Below, piece after piece: positions 44,180 to 56,145 of a stretch of 64,000 bases of DNA (position 1 is its first letter; the number at the start of each line of letters is the position of its first letter). The notes beneath the pieces were generated by a model. That model saw nothing but the letters and a program-made list of their open reading frames with translations, ran no database searches and was not told where the DNA came from. The position numbers and the translations under genes were made by a program. The DNA is from Beroe forskalii (Eukaryota > Ctenophora > Nuda > Beroida > Beroidae): contig WFMF01000009.1 of assembly GCA_011033025.1 (NCBI GenBank), positions 806,001 through 870,000 of the forward strand, in the 5' to 3' direction.

Positions 44180-45826
44180 TCCTTTAACAAACTTCTAAAA
44201 CTGCTAATTTTAACTTGGAGGGGTAAAATGACAGTGTCTCATGACGATACGTAAACTAAAGGATAAATTTAATATAAATGGACCCATGCTCGATTTATTC
44301 GTGCATATTTGAAGGACAGAAACAGTCAGGTAGTAATTGGTGGATCACTGTCGACTCAGTTACCAGTCAACTCAGGAGTACCCAAGGTTCTATTCTAGGT
44401 CCCCTGCTATTTGTTTTATTTATTAATGACATGTTCGACTGTATAAGCCCCTGGAAACTAACATCGCCCTTTATGCAGATGATGGCTAAAAATCTGGAGA
44501 GAAATTGAGATATCGGCTGATTTTTTTGGGCCTCAAGCTGACATAGATAATCTTCATGTCGATGGTCTGTACTAAACAAGATGAAATTTCATCCTTCGAA
44601 ATGTAAAGCTTTAGCTGTAACAAACCAAAGAAACATACTCCATAATCTACCATGTACAATCTTCCAGTACAAGCTTCACAATTGACTTACATAGATTATG
44701 TTGCATCTCAAGTAGATCTGTAAGGTCAGTAAACTCTAGACTTTTATGGTCAGAACAATGCAACAGTCTCTTATCTAAAGTAAAGCTCCCCGTCTAGGAC
44801 TTGTAACACGTATTTGTCATTTCACCTGTGATAAAACAAAAAAGGTTCGAACCTTACACTAGTTAGGTCTTTTATTTGAGCATTGCTCTATCATTTGGCA
44901 TCCAGTTAGCTACAACCAGCTCAGTGGTTTTGAGGGCCATCCAAAACAGGGCCATTAAGTGGATTGAAGGCCGTCCCCCATGACCATATCTGTGATACTG
45001 AATACTATAATAAACTGAAAACCCTGCATATCCTCCAATAAAACACAAATTTATCATAACCGACCTAATCATGATGTTCAAAATCATACACTCTTATCTC
45101 CTGGCGAATTACCAGAAGGCTTTCATATCATTAAACATACTGAAGTAAGGAGCACCAGAAGTACACATGATATTATGAGCAAAGAGGATTGACAGTCGGT
45201 TAAAATCCATAAGGCCCAACTGTGATAATTTTAGGAATTCATTTTCTATAGAACAATGGTCATATGGAACAAAATCCCTTTTTTAGTATTAGGCAAGTTA
45301 AAAGCATCTCCACCTTTAAATCAAACTCAAAACTTTCCTTTGAAAAATCTAGACTGGCCCGAAAAAAAGGGCCCAGTCCGTGAACTAGATGGTCATTAAG
45401 TTGGGCAAAATTATCAAAAATACCCTTATTTAAGAAATTATTAATAAATTTGTATTTCAGAAATGATGGTCTTGATGCAGAAAAGTAATTTCTTTGTGGC
45501 CTAGGACTTTAAGTGTGACAATTTAAATACCAATCTATGATTTCAATTGACAACCATATTATTTGTGAGTTTGTGATTTAATTTTATCAAAACATAATTA
45601 TTTATTATTATTACATTATTATTTATTCTATACCCTATTTATTGATTGATGTTTTGACGGGCCTCCTGTAATAATGGTTAACGTTGTGTTGAGAGTTTAG
45701 CCCGGATTTTGAAGGATGATTTTATATTTTTGTGCTATTTTGGTTAAGTAGGAATGACAGAATATTTTAACCTGAATGACATTGTAAAATATATTTCATG
45801 TAAAATTTAAATTTTGAAATAAAAAA
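44180..45826 (+). mobile_element. Degenerate LINE inserted into copy 2
   Basis: Copy 1 reads continuously TTTGCAGTAGTTC across the site; here GTA is repeated on both sides (44177-44179 and 45827-45829). The plus strand encodes RT motif B (QGSILGPLLFVLFINDM), motif C in the next frame (NIALYADDG at about 44456-44482), and then FFGLQADIDNLHVWS and NKMKFHPSKCKALAV in shifted frames. Several frameshifts and stops make it non-functional. It ends AAATAAAAAA without a long tail and is truncated at its 5' end. Confidence 0.75.
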
Positions 45827-46647
45827 GTAGTTCTACAAAGGAGTGATATATCGATAATTATACCCCTTCCAAGCTTGTTTTAGCGACCGTGTAAGTTTGG
45901 TTATACGGTCTCCACTGAATTACAGTGCAAAATAGGTCAAAATGAAATTTGATTTTATAAAGGAGCACTCGAAAATCTACTTAAGCGTTGAATCCGGACG
46001 AGGGTCGTCAGACCCGAGTGGGAAGAAATACTATTGTTTAGTCAGAGAAAAGTCAGTCCCAGCTATTTCCGGTCGGGGTATAATCCGGTTCCATGATCTC
46101 AGCTGTGACCGTATACCTTCGATAATGAACTCGGCACGCCTCGTCCATTATCCATCTTACACAGTCTCGGCTGTCACCTCGACCATGTAAGTTGCGGTAT
46201 ACGGTCACCACTTCGACATGTAACCGCTTATTATCACAGTTTGAGCCACAGGTGGGAATAAAACTTTCTGTTCTTTTTCAAAGGTTAAAGTGTAATTTTT
46301 TGAATCTGAAATGATTTAACCTTGGAAACTGACCAAATTTACTGAAAGAACTAAGTTAGGAATTTTAATTTGGAGCCCGGTTAATCATACATCAGAGGGG
46401 TGATATTTATGATTGGCATGGTTTTCGATAATCTTTTGATAGAATTTTGATTTTCCTCTACTTTGCGACAAAATAGTAATTTAAATATGCTAACTGAGGG
46501 TAACTGAAGAGTGTGACGGGCTTTCTTAGGAGTGCGACTGGCATTGACTTTTCTTAGGAGTTTGATAGGCTTACTTACAGGTAACACACCCCTCTCAACT
46601 CATAACATACCCCTATCTCATTGTAAATCACCCCTCTCCACTCATAT

Positions 46648-47275
46648 GCCTAATCTAAAATCGAATGTGCCAAAAAGGCAAATGTATGGTATTTTTTATT
46701 CTCAGTTATTCAGGTTATGTCACGCTAATTCGTCTCTAGAAGGCTTTGTATCTGATGTTAAATTATTGGTTAACAAATTGAGTAAGCAAAATTTTGAAAA
46801 GTGTGTATTATTAAGTTTTATCAAGAAGTTTATTAATAGGAATCCATCCGTGCGTATTTAAATTCTGGTCGACAATTAAGATACAAATGTTTATTTGACA
46901 AATTTTGTAATCAGTAATATGCTTATTTTATTTATAAAGGAGCAAAATTTAAATATTTTCTTTTAGTATTGGATTTTGTAAAATAATTTGTAAATATTTT
47001 GTACATAGCCGTGTAAATAGTTTGTAGATATTCTTTTAGTATGAATTTTGTAATTTAATGCGATATAAGACGCTTTCTTTTATTAATTTTATTAAATTTC
47101 TTTTAATATGACATATTTGTTGCGTTGTTGATATTTTCTGTAGAGTAGTATTATTATATATTTTCATGTCTTATAATTCAGGTACAAAATGTGAACCATG
47201 TATATCTAAACATCCCAAGAAGTGGTAAGGCTTCTAATGTACCTCATGCTGGAGTTTCATTTGGTTTAATATGAA
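46648..47275 (+). mobile_element. Retroelement 3' fragment inserted into the minisatellite of copy 2
   Basis: Sequence absent from copy 1 interrupts the CTCATAA array. Its first 215 bp read as a C-terminal tail (PNLKSNVPKRQMYGIFYSQL, then LLVNKLSKQNFEKC and FIKKFINRNPS, stop at 46861). This YGxxxSQLxR...LLxNKLxxQxF pattern is one I associate with the C-terminus of metazoan retroelement reverse-transcriptase polyproteins. The rest is AT-rich 3' UTR. No clear TSD or tail. Confidence 0.5.
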
Positions 47276-49515
47276 ACCTCTATCCACTCATATAACACCC
47301 TTCTCAACTCATAACGCACCCCTCTCAACTCATAACGCACCCCTCTCAACTCATAACACACCCCTCTTCACTCGTAACACACCTCCGCCACTCATATTAT
47401 ACCTCTCTCCACTCATAACACACCTCTCTCAACTCATAACAGACCCCTGTCAACTCAACGCACACCCCTCTCCACTCATAACACACACCTGAACAAACCT
47501 CCCGTACCTCAGAAATCAGAGAAACCCATTGCAGACTCTTCAAGCGACCTTTTCTTTAACGTTTCGAGCATTTCCCTTTAAATTTTTAAGCAATATCACA
47601 ACTTTTTCGACCTTTTCCCAATTTTAAGGGAATCCCTCATTTCTGCACTAACAGTTTATTTGTTATTATTAACGCAAGATAAAAATTTCTAAAATATATA
47701 TAATATCACCTCTATATCTGGTGGAAGCAGGGATGGAGCACAATGTAATCTGTATCCCCAGTCTGGGGATGAAAATAAAGATAACACAGACTTGTGGTCC
47801 ATTTTATGATTTTGTTTTGTTATGTTTCATATCTTTTGCTGCCGTGTTTGATGTGTCAGAGTTTATTTCTTGAGTTTTAAGTTAGGGTTTTAAGATTGGT
47901 ATAGATATTAAATATACATGCATATTGGCGCCATTCCCATTGCTCGATGTACTTTACTATACTCCCCGCTTACAAAGCATGTTGTGATCATTGGCCTCTG
48001 TATTAATTTGTTACATAATGCCATGGCGCTATGATTAGGCATTTATGCTACACTGACTTTGTATGAATTAACGAATGGCGAAGGGAGTGTCAACTTTTTC
48101 AACCTCTTCGATCGTGATATAAAGAAATAATGTATGATGTGCATATGATTCTTGAAACGATGATTCATATTTTCGTTGTTTTTCGTTGTTTCGTATATGG
48201 CAGGGTATTGATACAGTAAATGCTCACATGGGTATTAGAATAACCATCGTAATTGCACTCGTAAGCTCGTGCAATGACTTCGCAAGCTGGTGCATTTATT
48301 GCATGAATCCCACTAGCAAGGTCGTGCATTTATTGCATGGATCCCACTCGCAAGTGTGCATTTACCGTATATTACATGATTCCTAAATTTGCACGCCCGT
48401 GAAAATGCCAGTTATATTATCCTTTTAACTGCATAGTAGGAGTTATTTGAACGGGAGTGGTGATAAGAATTTTGAAAGATATACTCATTGACTCATTGTA
48501 TCTATAATGATTGTGAAATATAATTGGACAATTAATGAACTAAATATATGAATTGTATTATTTTGTCTCTTCAAATTTGTTACTGAACTTCTTTCATTTC
48601 GAATTAGCTATACCAGAACTGAACCAAAATTGTATCAGGGACCCTATAGGCACGACAAGATTAAAACTCCTTGACAAAGCTTCGTTTTGTCAAGGAAAAA
48701 TTACAGAATGTTATTGTTATATGTCTTTCAAAATGCCTCACTGAGACCATTAATACTTACGTGTCACGACTCACGCACCTTAAAAATTAAATGAAGAACT
48801 CCAACGGTCGCCGTATATTTAACTGAAGTACTGACGTATCGGTCGCCATATACCTCGAATATTGATTTAATTTTGTTATGCCTTTCGGGACACCTGGATA
48901 GCTAGGTATGAAATGGGGCTATCAGTACCAGTCAGCTCTCCTGGTTGAGTTTCTGATAAAGACGAATAAACGTGAAAACTTTGAATTAATGAATTATACG
49001 AATATGGTGACCTTTGTCCGTAGTCGAATTCGTACGTAAGTGTGGCAGCTTGTCGATTCTGGTATGCACCATATCCAAAAAAGCAGGCTAAGTGCGTCAT
49101 TAACTTACTATATAAAGTGTGATAATGACGACATCTCGACCGCTTATTCATCAAATGTGCATGAATTTCGTATATTATGGAACACGCGACTGTTCTCTTA
49201 GCGAGCATTTCAGCGCGGGATTTGAGCGCGCACGCGAGTTTTATTGAAAAAAGTGATGCCCTGGAGTGAGCCTCCTCGGCCACGGGCATGGACGAAGAGG
49301 CTCACTTTTTTACATAAAAAAAGTGAGCCTAAAAATTTTTCATGTTTTTTTTTCTTGAAAAATTTTTTATAGTAAAAAAAGTGATCCTCCCTCGGCCACG
49401 GGCTTGGACAAGAGGATCAAAATTTTATATAAAATTTTTTCAAGTAAATTTTTTATAAAAAAATTTTTTATGAAAAATTTTTTATGTGAAAAAAAGTGAG
49501 CCTGCTCGGCCACCG

Positions 49516-49845
49516 TAGCTATGATCGTTGCTTAAAGTCAAATATTGACGAGTACGATCACCTTGGGGCCATCCATAAAGGAGGTCCGCAAAATTTCGGC
49601 CATTTCAGGCCCCTGATTCTCCAGCGGCGTCAGCGGGTCATATATCGTACGACAAACCCATATTTATTATTTCAAATTTTAAATTTATTTAAAAAATATT
49701 CAAAAATTCGCGGGCGAGGTGCCTGACATTGCATGGACAATTGATGGCCATGGCCCCCTTGCCAGACGTTGCCTAGGGCCCCTTATTCCTAATCCTAAGC
49801 CCAAACACTAAGCTACATAGGCGTGTGTACGCGCCGCGCGCTTCT
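49516..49845. other. Repeat fragments: half MITE and half hairpin elements
   Basis: 49560-49640 contains GGGGCCATCCATAAAGGA, a terminus-like sequence known from mariner-type MITEs, without a matching right end. 49766-49782 holds a solo TTGCCAGACGTTGCC terminus of the short hairpin family. Confidence 0.4.
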
Positions 49846-50580
49846 GGGTATGTGTCCCATATAACTCTGGCTGAGTGACGTCACAGACCTTAAGGTCAAT
49901 TTTTCTGTATCCTAAACCTAACCATGACCCTAACCAAAACCCTAACCTTAATCCTCACCCTAACCCTAACAAATCGTGACCCTAACCCTAGTCCTTAAAG
50001 CGCTAGTTGCGCTTAACTATATTTTTCTGACTGACGTCATTATCATAGATAATGAAGAGCCAGGAGTTATATGGGACACTAGCCCGCTTCTGTGGAAGGT
50101 ATGTGTCCCATATAACTCTGGCTGAGTGACGTCACAGATCTAAACGTCAATTTTTGTATCCTATACCTTACCATAACCCTCTCCAATAAATACAAGGAAA
50201 ACAGATTGGATTTTCATTTTTCATTGTTGGACTCATGTTTGGGCACGGAGTTCGATATGTCTCCCATATTGTCAGACGTTGTCGGCGGACGCGCGCGCGC
50301 CCGCCGAAGGCGTAGGGGTCAGACAACGTCTGACAACTCCCATATTAAAGGGGCTGAGTGACTTCACAGATCTAAACGTCAATTTTTCTGTATCTTAAAC
50401 CATGACCCCAACCAAAACTCCGACCTTAATCCTTACCCTAACCCTAACAAATCCTGACCCTAACACCTAATCCTGACCCTAACCCTTAATCTTAAAGCGC
50501 TAGGTGCGCTTAAATGTATTTTTCTGAGTGACGTCATTATCATAGATAATGAAGAGCTCAGAGTTATATGGGACACTAGC
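49846..50580. repeat. About 240-bp repeat, three copies, with telomere-like CCCTAA tracts
   Basis: The block GGCTGAGTGACGTCACAGA...AACGTCAATTTTT recurs at about 49869, 50119 and 50344 (last one GTGACTTCAC). Copies one and three are followed by degenerate CCCTAACCCTAA runs (49918-50000 and 50395-50495) and by GCGCTAGNTGCGCTTAA. A related piece lies at 31735-31798 inside the Mutator-like element, again followed by CCCTAACCCTAA. These are interstitial telomere-like repeats of the TTAGGG type. Confidence 0.75.
50269..50336. mobile_element. 68-bp GC-hairpin MITE with perfect 8-bp TSD
   Basis: CTCCCATA is present at 50261-50268 and 50337-50344. The element starts TTGTCAGACGTTGTC and ends with its complement GACAACGTCTGACAA; the centre is alternating CG (GGACGCGCGCGCGCCC). 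It sits inside the third-copy junction of the telomere-like repeat unit. Same family as 38985-39071. Confidence 0.8.
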
Positions 50581-50688
50581 CCTGTGGAAGCGCAACGCAA
50601 ACAGGAATATACGTGTTTAGCAAAAAGTTAAAGGTGCTAGTGCCGATCGACGGCGCGCGCCGCGCGCAAAAGAGGACTCTGGTTGGAG

Positions 50689-50827
50689 TTGCTGAACACG
50701 TATATCCCTGTGGGCTTTCCTAAGCCCGCATAGGTGTGCGTACGCGCGCCGCGCTACCCTACGGGAGGACACACTGTTCTGAGGAAGCGCGCCGCGCAAC
50801 GCAAACAGGGATATACGTGTTTAGCAA
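50689..50827. repeat. Inverted repeat of the CACGTATATCCCTGT family
   Basis: TTGCTGAACACGTATATCCC at the left and GGGATATACGTGTTTAGCAA at the right are near-perfect complements about 139 bp apart. GCGCGCCGCGC palindromes and an internal AAGCCCGCATAGGTGTGCG lie inside. No TSD is seen. A third partial copy follows to about 50915. Confidence 0.65.
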
Positions 50828-50915
50828 TTGTGGGCTGTGTGGCTCGCGCGGCGCGCTTCCCCAGGGAAGCTGGAAGCGCGCGGTGCGTACACACACCTAT
50901 GCGGGCTTAGGAATG

Positions 50916-51316
50916 GTTGGAGTAAAGCAAGACTAGAAGAGTAGAAGCCTGGCAACACAAATTTGCAATATATCATCCCGCGTTAATGGTGCCGCGCGCG
51001 TAAGACTGCCCATGCTTATTTACGATTTTCACTTTTTTTCTGGCTTCTATCATCAAAATTGAATATTTCCTTAGTGTTTTGGAATTCAGAGTTCAGGCGC
51101 TATTTTTTGGATTAGACATTAGACGTAATTTTAGATGTTAAATTATATGTCACTTAATTGGATTTTTTGGTTTGAATCCACCACATGCACTTTTTAGGAT
51201 CTTGCCAGACGTTGCTTGGCCCCCTTCAGCTTCACCCAGACTCAAAGTTTATTTGATTTGAAATCAAGGTGAGATAACTTCTGGAACTAAGGATCAGGAC
51301 AGCAACACTTTAAAGT
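50916..51316. other. Spacer, no gene
   Basis: Contains a solo hairpin-family terminus (TTGCCAGACGTTGC at about 51204) and otherwise ordinary AT-rich sequence. Confidence 0.4.
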
Positions 51317-52988
51317 TAATAATAATAATAATAATTGCAATTTAAGTACACCGCTATTAAGAAAAACTTATACTCAGCAGTGTAAAACCCAAAAGAAGCC
51401 AAAAATATTCTACTGAGGATGTTCTAAACTAAAAAAGTGCATTCACCTGAAAGCTAGGAATATTTTAGAAAACTAAAAACATAGCTTAACTCAAATTACT
51501 TCTTATGATAGTGGACCACAAAACTTCATGGAATATTCAGTAAAGCACCAAATGCATGTTTCAAAAAAATTCAGGGAGTCACTTTCTCACTTTGTCAGTT
51601 TCATAGTATCAGAAATGGACAGATTGAATAGGTAAGTTTTCAAATGTTTTTTGAATGTCTCTGTGCTTTCAGCTGATGTGATGTGAGTAGGAAGGCTATT
51701 GATAATCTTGGGACCAATATATGAAAGGCTCCTTTGACCATGTGAAGTGTTCATTGCTGGAGTCATTAGTTTTGGTCTATAGCCTTGATATGAGTAACAG
51801 AACATGTCTTGGATATAAAGTGGAGCTTGGCCATTGAGTGCTTTGTAAGATAAGAGCGCTATTTTGAATACAATCCGTTTTCTTACCTGAAGCCAGTGAA
51901 GGTTATGAAGATCATCACCAACATGATCATACTTGTATTTTCCTGAAACAAGCTTAGCAGCAGAGTTCTGTATGACTTGTAGCTGATTTATTTGTTTCTC
52001 TGCAATGCCATAGTATAACCCATTACAGTAGTCTAAACAAGAGATAACCATACTGTTTACAACTAATTTCATTTGATCTTTTGTAAGTAGAAACCTAACT
52101 TTGCTTAGATTTCTAATAGTGTGAAATGAGTTCTTCTTCAGGGAAACTATCTGCTGGGCAAATGTTAACTTTTGGTCCATTTGGAATCCCAAGTTTTTTG
52201 ACGACAGACTGAAACCTTATGGTTGCACCACATAATAAATTCACACCATTGATCACAACCTTGTTTAGGATTTTACTTGACCCAAATATTGTAATTTGAG
52301 TCTTGGGTTCATTGAGCTGTAGATAAAACTTGGACATCCATTTTCTGATGGCATCAAAACAGTCATTTATCTGATTTGTCAAAACATCTAGTTGTTCTGT
52401 TGGACGAAATTGTTTAGTAACCTGATGATCATCAGCATAGCCGAAAATACTGAATCCAAGTTTTTAACACACAAGCAGATTGATCGAATATATATGTTAA
52501 AAAGGACTGGACCTAGTACTGACCCTTGTGGAACTCAAACTTGATAATGATGGTCTCAGAAGTGACTGAGCCAAGCCTTACCCTTTGTGCACGACCTTTG
52601 AGGAAGCTAGTGAACCACGACAAGACAGTGCCTCTGAGACCAATTTCATTCTTAAGGATTTTGAGGAGCAAATCATGATCAACTGTCGAAAGCTGCACTT
52701 AGATCCAATAACATAACCACTGTGGCTGATTGCTCATCTGAAGCTACCAATAGATCATTTACAATTTTGAAGAGAATTGTTTCAGTGCTGTGGTTCTTCT
52801 TGTATGCAAATTGGTCTGGGCAGAGGAGGTTGTTTTGTTCCATATGAGTATTCAGTCTCCTGAGTACAACTCTTTCTACCAATTTACCAATGAAGGTAAG
52901 GTTAGAGACTGGCCTGTAACTATTTAGATTGTTTGCATCAAGTTTCCGACTTTTAAGAAGAGGAGCTATGTCAGCCAGTTTAGAATAA
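51317..52988 (-). mobile_element. L2/CR1-like LINE, 5'-truncated, second copy
   Basis: The minus strand encodes SYRPVSNLTFIGKLVERVV and FAYKKNHSTETILFKIVNDL (fingers), MLLDLSAAFDS (motif A), then after a frameshift the SWFTSFLKGRAQRVRLG segment. After another, it reads FGYADDHQVTKQ (catalytic pair) and NEPKTQITIFG, then the C-terminal block to TMKLTK at 51587. It ends with (AAT)n at 51317-51337. It matches the copy split over 27172-33297, whose two insertions it lacks. At least three frameshifts are present. The 5' edge lies near 52988. Confidence 0.85.
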
Positions 52989-53757
52989 AACAAAAATTTT
53001 CAGAATAAAACAAAAATTTTATTTAGCATTTCATTGAACACACCTAAAATTACTAAAAATATGTACGAACAAAAAGCTTATAATTATAAATGATTTCTGA
53101 TTTCAGGGTAATATGGGAGTAATAATGATAGAGTGTTCTAGTTGAGGGATTCTGATTTCAGGGTAATAGGGGAACTCTAGCATTAGAGCATTCAAACAAT
53201 AGGGTTCTGATTTCAGGGTGTTAGGGAATTATTATATTGATAGGAGTTATATATTGTTATGAGTTAAATATTGTTAGAGCACTCTAATATGAAGTGATCA
53301 AGGAACATAATCTGATATGTTTGACTTAGCTTACGCCGATAGAAGACCTCCTACCCAGTGTGGGTAGGCTTTTCAAATGCTGGTGAAATGCAAGGTCGCA
53401 GGGCTGAGGCTTATTGCTTCCTTTGAGTGTACCAGCACTTTGAAGCTAGGATAGTCTTTATTTCTAGTATACTTTTTTAAGAATATTTTATTGTGTTCAT
53501 ATAGTGTAAGCTAAATCAATTTTCTTAAAATGGAGTTTCAAACTCTTTCAACATACTAAGTCTATACCAAGACGTCTGTTCAATCTGAGGATATATTAAT
53601 ATTTTATTATCTTTATTTAATCATCATAATGTAAATCTATGCTTCAGAAGTGTCAAAATATCCTGAAACTAATTCTCTTAATGTAACAAGAGGGTGGATT
53701 CAATTGACTATTTTTCGTATTATGGGAAATATCATTGAGTGTAACTGCTGCAGTTAG
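52989..53757. other. Spacer with small repeats, no gene
   Basis: Three spaced copies of TTCTGATTTCAGGGT(A) occur at 53095-53222. A stem CCTACCC/GGGTAGG lies at about 53352-53370. I see no coding signal or known RNA. Confidence 0.4.
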
Positions 53758-53885
53758 TATTATATTATAATATTATTATACTCAAATTGTGGCACTTTTT
53801 TGGTCTACCAATATTTTGAATTTTTCCTTTTCTAGTACCGAGAATATTGCAGGGTGTTCCAGGTTCTGTTTGCCATTCACTGGGG

Positions 53886-56145
53886 TCACCCCTGCAGTTG
53901 TATTTCGAGAATTTTTACTTTCATATCATGTTTGATAGGCCCCAATTTAAGGGAGAAGTCATAAATTTTGAGGAGTTCTCGGACAACATTCAGATGATGC
54001 TACCTTCATAGAAAAAAGTTTTTGGATGGGGTGGGAGTTAACAGTCGAGTCTCTCTTCCATTTCTATCTGAAAGACTGAAATTTTCAAATAAACATATGG
54101 GAGTTCTGAACTTTAGAATCTTAAAAATTTCATTAGCACAGTGATAAATATATAAATTTCTTATATTCATTATGCTATTTTTATTAAAGAGTGGTTTCGT
54201 GTTCTCTCTCCTGTAAAAATCACTACCTAGGATTTGTTTTTCGAATTCTCTTGCTCTAGCACATGTTTTAAATTTGTTGAGGTAGGCTTCCTTATCTCCA
54301 AATAAAATTCTTATACATTTTTCTGGAGTTTGAATAAGGGCTCAATTTTGTTGTTGGATACTCCTCCCAGACAGTTATACCATATGCGAGATGACTCTCA
54401 AATAGTGTGTAGTAAAGGTTTTTAAACAGCTCATCCGGAATGTTGTCTTTAATCAAGTTAATGATACCTGCACTACAGGCAAGTTTTTTGTCAGATTTTT
54501 TAAGGTGAGTGTTCCAGTTGAGGTTCTCATCAATAGTCACTCCAAGAAATTTGGCCTCATTGACTTGTTTAATTTTAGTGTTATCGATTTTTAATATAAG
54601 GTTTTCAGCTGTGTTATTGGATTTTGGAGATTTGAAGTCAATGAAGCAGCATTTCGACATGTTGATATGGAGTTTAACCCCATCCATAGAACCAGTTTTT
54701 AAGGAATTGTTCACTATGTCAACAATGATTGGGAGTAACATATCCATGTTGTCTTCGAGTAATTCTTGAGGCAGTATGTCAGTGGGAGAGCACTTGACTC
54801 CACTCTCCTTGATGATATCCTTGATCTCATCTAAGGATGCGGGCACAAAAGTCAAATAGTTCAGGAGATGGAGGACTGAATTCCAGAGGTGAATTTTCAA
54901 ACCTGAATTTTCACGAATCTTGTCGATCTTATCGATATAGAAGTGGTTAAATTCAGTAGCAAGCCTTTCAATATCATCATTTTCAGGAAGAGTTTGTCAG
55001 ATTTCTTGATCACACTTCCCAAATATGCTTTTTTCTTGCTTTTTGCAAGTTCAGATGCCTTGAAACAAAGCTCCTTGTAAAATAAAAAAAGCATCATCTG
55101 ATAAATGTTTGGTTCGCTCAGCCTGGCGTCTAAGCTTCCTGAACTCTCGGTATTCTTTATCGAACCATGGAGCCTTATCAACCACTGATATGGACTTGGT
55201 GGTTATTGGAGCATGTTTGTCAAGGACACTTTTGCAAGCTGAGGATAAGTTGTGAACAGCTGAACCAAAGCCATTAGATGTTATTGTTGTCTCCAATAAT
55301 ACATCCTTCAGATCAGTGGAGAAGGATACTTTATCAACAGTTGCAAGGTTTCTTACATGGATATTTTTGAAATATTTACCACTCAATGATGCATAAAATG
55401 TACAAAAAATTGGAAAGTGGTCAGACCCTAAGGAGTTCAAAGGTTCAACTTCAAATGCTGAATATCTCAAGGTTTTATTCATTGAGAACAAGAAAATCTG
55501 ATCCAAAGACCTGCCATTGACATGAGTAGATTCATTGACCAGTTTTTCCATACCATAGGATTTGAATACATCAAGGCTTTGTTTGGTGGTACGTGAGTTT
55601 TTCTCAAAATGGATATTCAAGTCCCCAGCTATAATGAAATCATCTGCCTTTGCTGAGATATCAGAGAGCAGAAGGTCCAGTTCATTTGAAAATGTGGATG
55701 TCAAATTACCAGTTCTGTACATAGTCACTAAAATGATTTTTGTGCTTTCCGCTTTTAACCACACAGCAACAAACTCAAATGTTTCAAAAGCTCTTGATAT
55801 TTTGCATACACTGACTGGCAATCCTGTTTTAAACACAACAGCAGTACCACCTCCACGCTTACCTTCCCGGAACTCATGAATAATTGAGTAGCCATAAGAT
55901 TTGATGATACTTGTAGTGAAATTGGTATCATCTTCTAACCATGACTCACAGATTGATGCTATACCAATGTTTTTATCATGGAACAGACCCATTACATCAT
56001 TAATCTTATTGTTGAGTGACCGAGGGTTGAAAAGCATGAAGTTGAATGATGCTTCTTTCACACAGGTGTTTGTGCCAATTATGTCTTTTGATAAAAAGGG
56101 ATAGTCTTCTTTACTTTTTCCAGTTGCTCCAGATACACTGGACAT
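53886..56145 (-). pseudogene. LINE ORF2 remnant: apurinic-type endonuclease plus broken RT
   Basis: From the ATG at 56145 an endonuclease/exonuclease/phosphatase domain is intact for about 260 residues. It has FNPRSLNNKI (Asn), ICESWLEDD (Glu), the RGGGTAVVF and MYRTGN blocks, IIAGDLNIHFE (Asp-Leu-Asn), and LGSDHFPIFCTF (catalytic SDH). A frameshift near 55075 is followed by KKKAYLGSVIKKS and a short RT start. A deletion then removes about 250 residues including the catalytic aspartates. The C-terminal block (AKFLGVTIDENLNWNTHLKK, later CIRILFGDKEAYLNKFKTCA) carries more frameshifts and stops at 53886. Confidence 0.78.

Larger units (their letters stand above)
42945..49515. repeat. Dispersed duplicated segment, copy 2
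   Basis: This matches 13486-17952 except for three differences: a LINE insertion (44180-45826), an unrelated middle segment (45862-46237) in place of 14735-15287, and a retroelement fragment (46648-47275) inside the minisatellite. Single-base changes and small indels distinguish the copies throughout. The minus-strand frame of 137 codons at 48876-49289 is broken in copy 1, so I do not treat it as a gene. Confidence 0.85.

Noticed and set aside
48876-49289. 137-codon minus-strand frame with an ATG
   Set aside because: The homologous frame in copy 1 (17335-17730) is interrupted by indels and stops, and part of the frame lies in stem-loop repeats.
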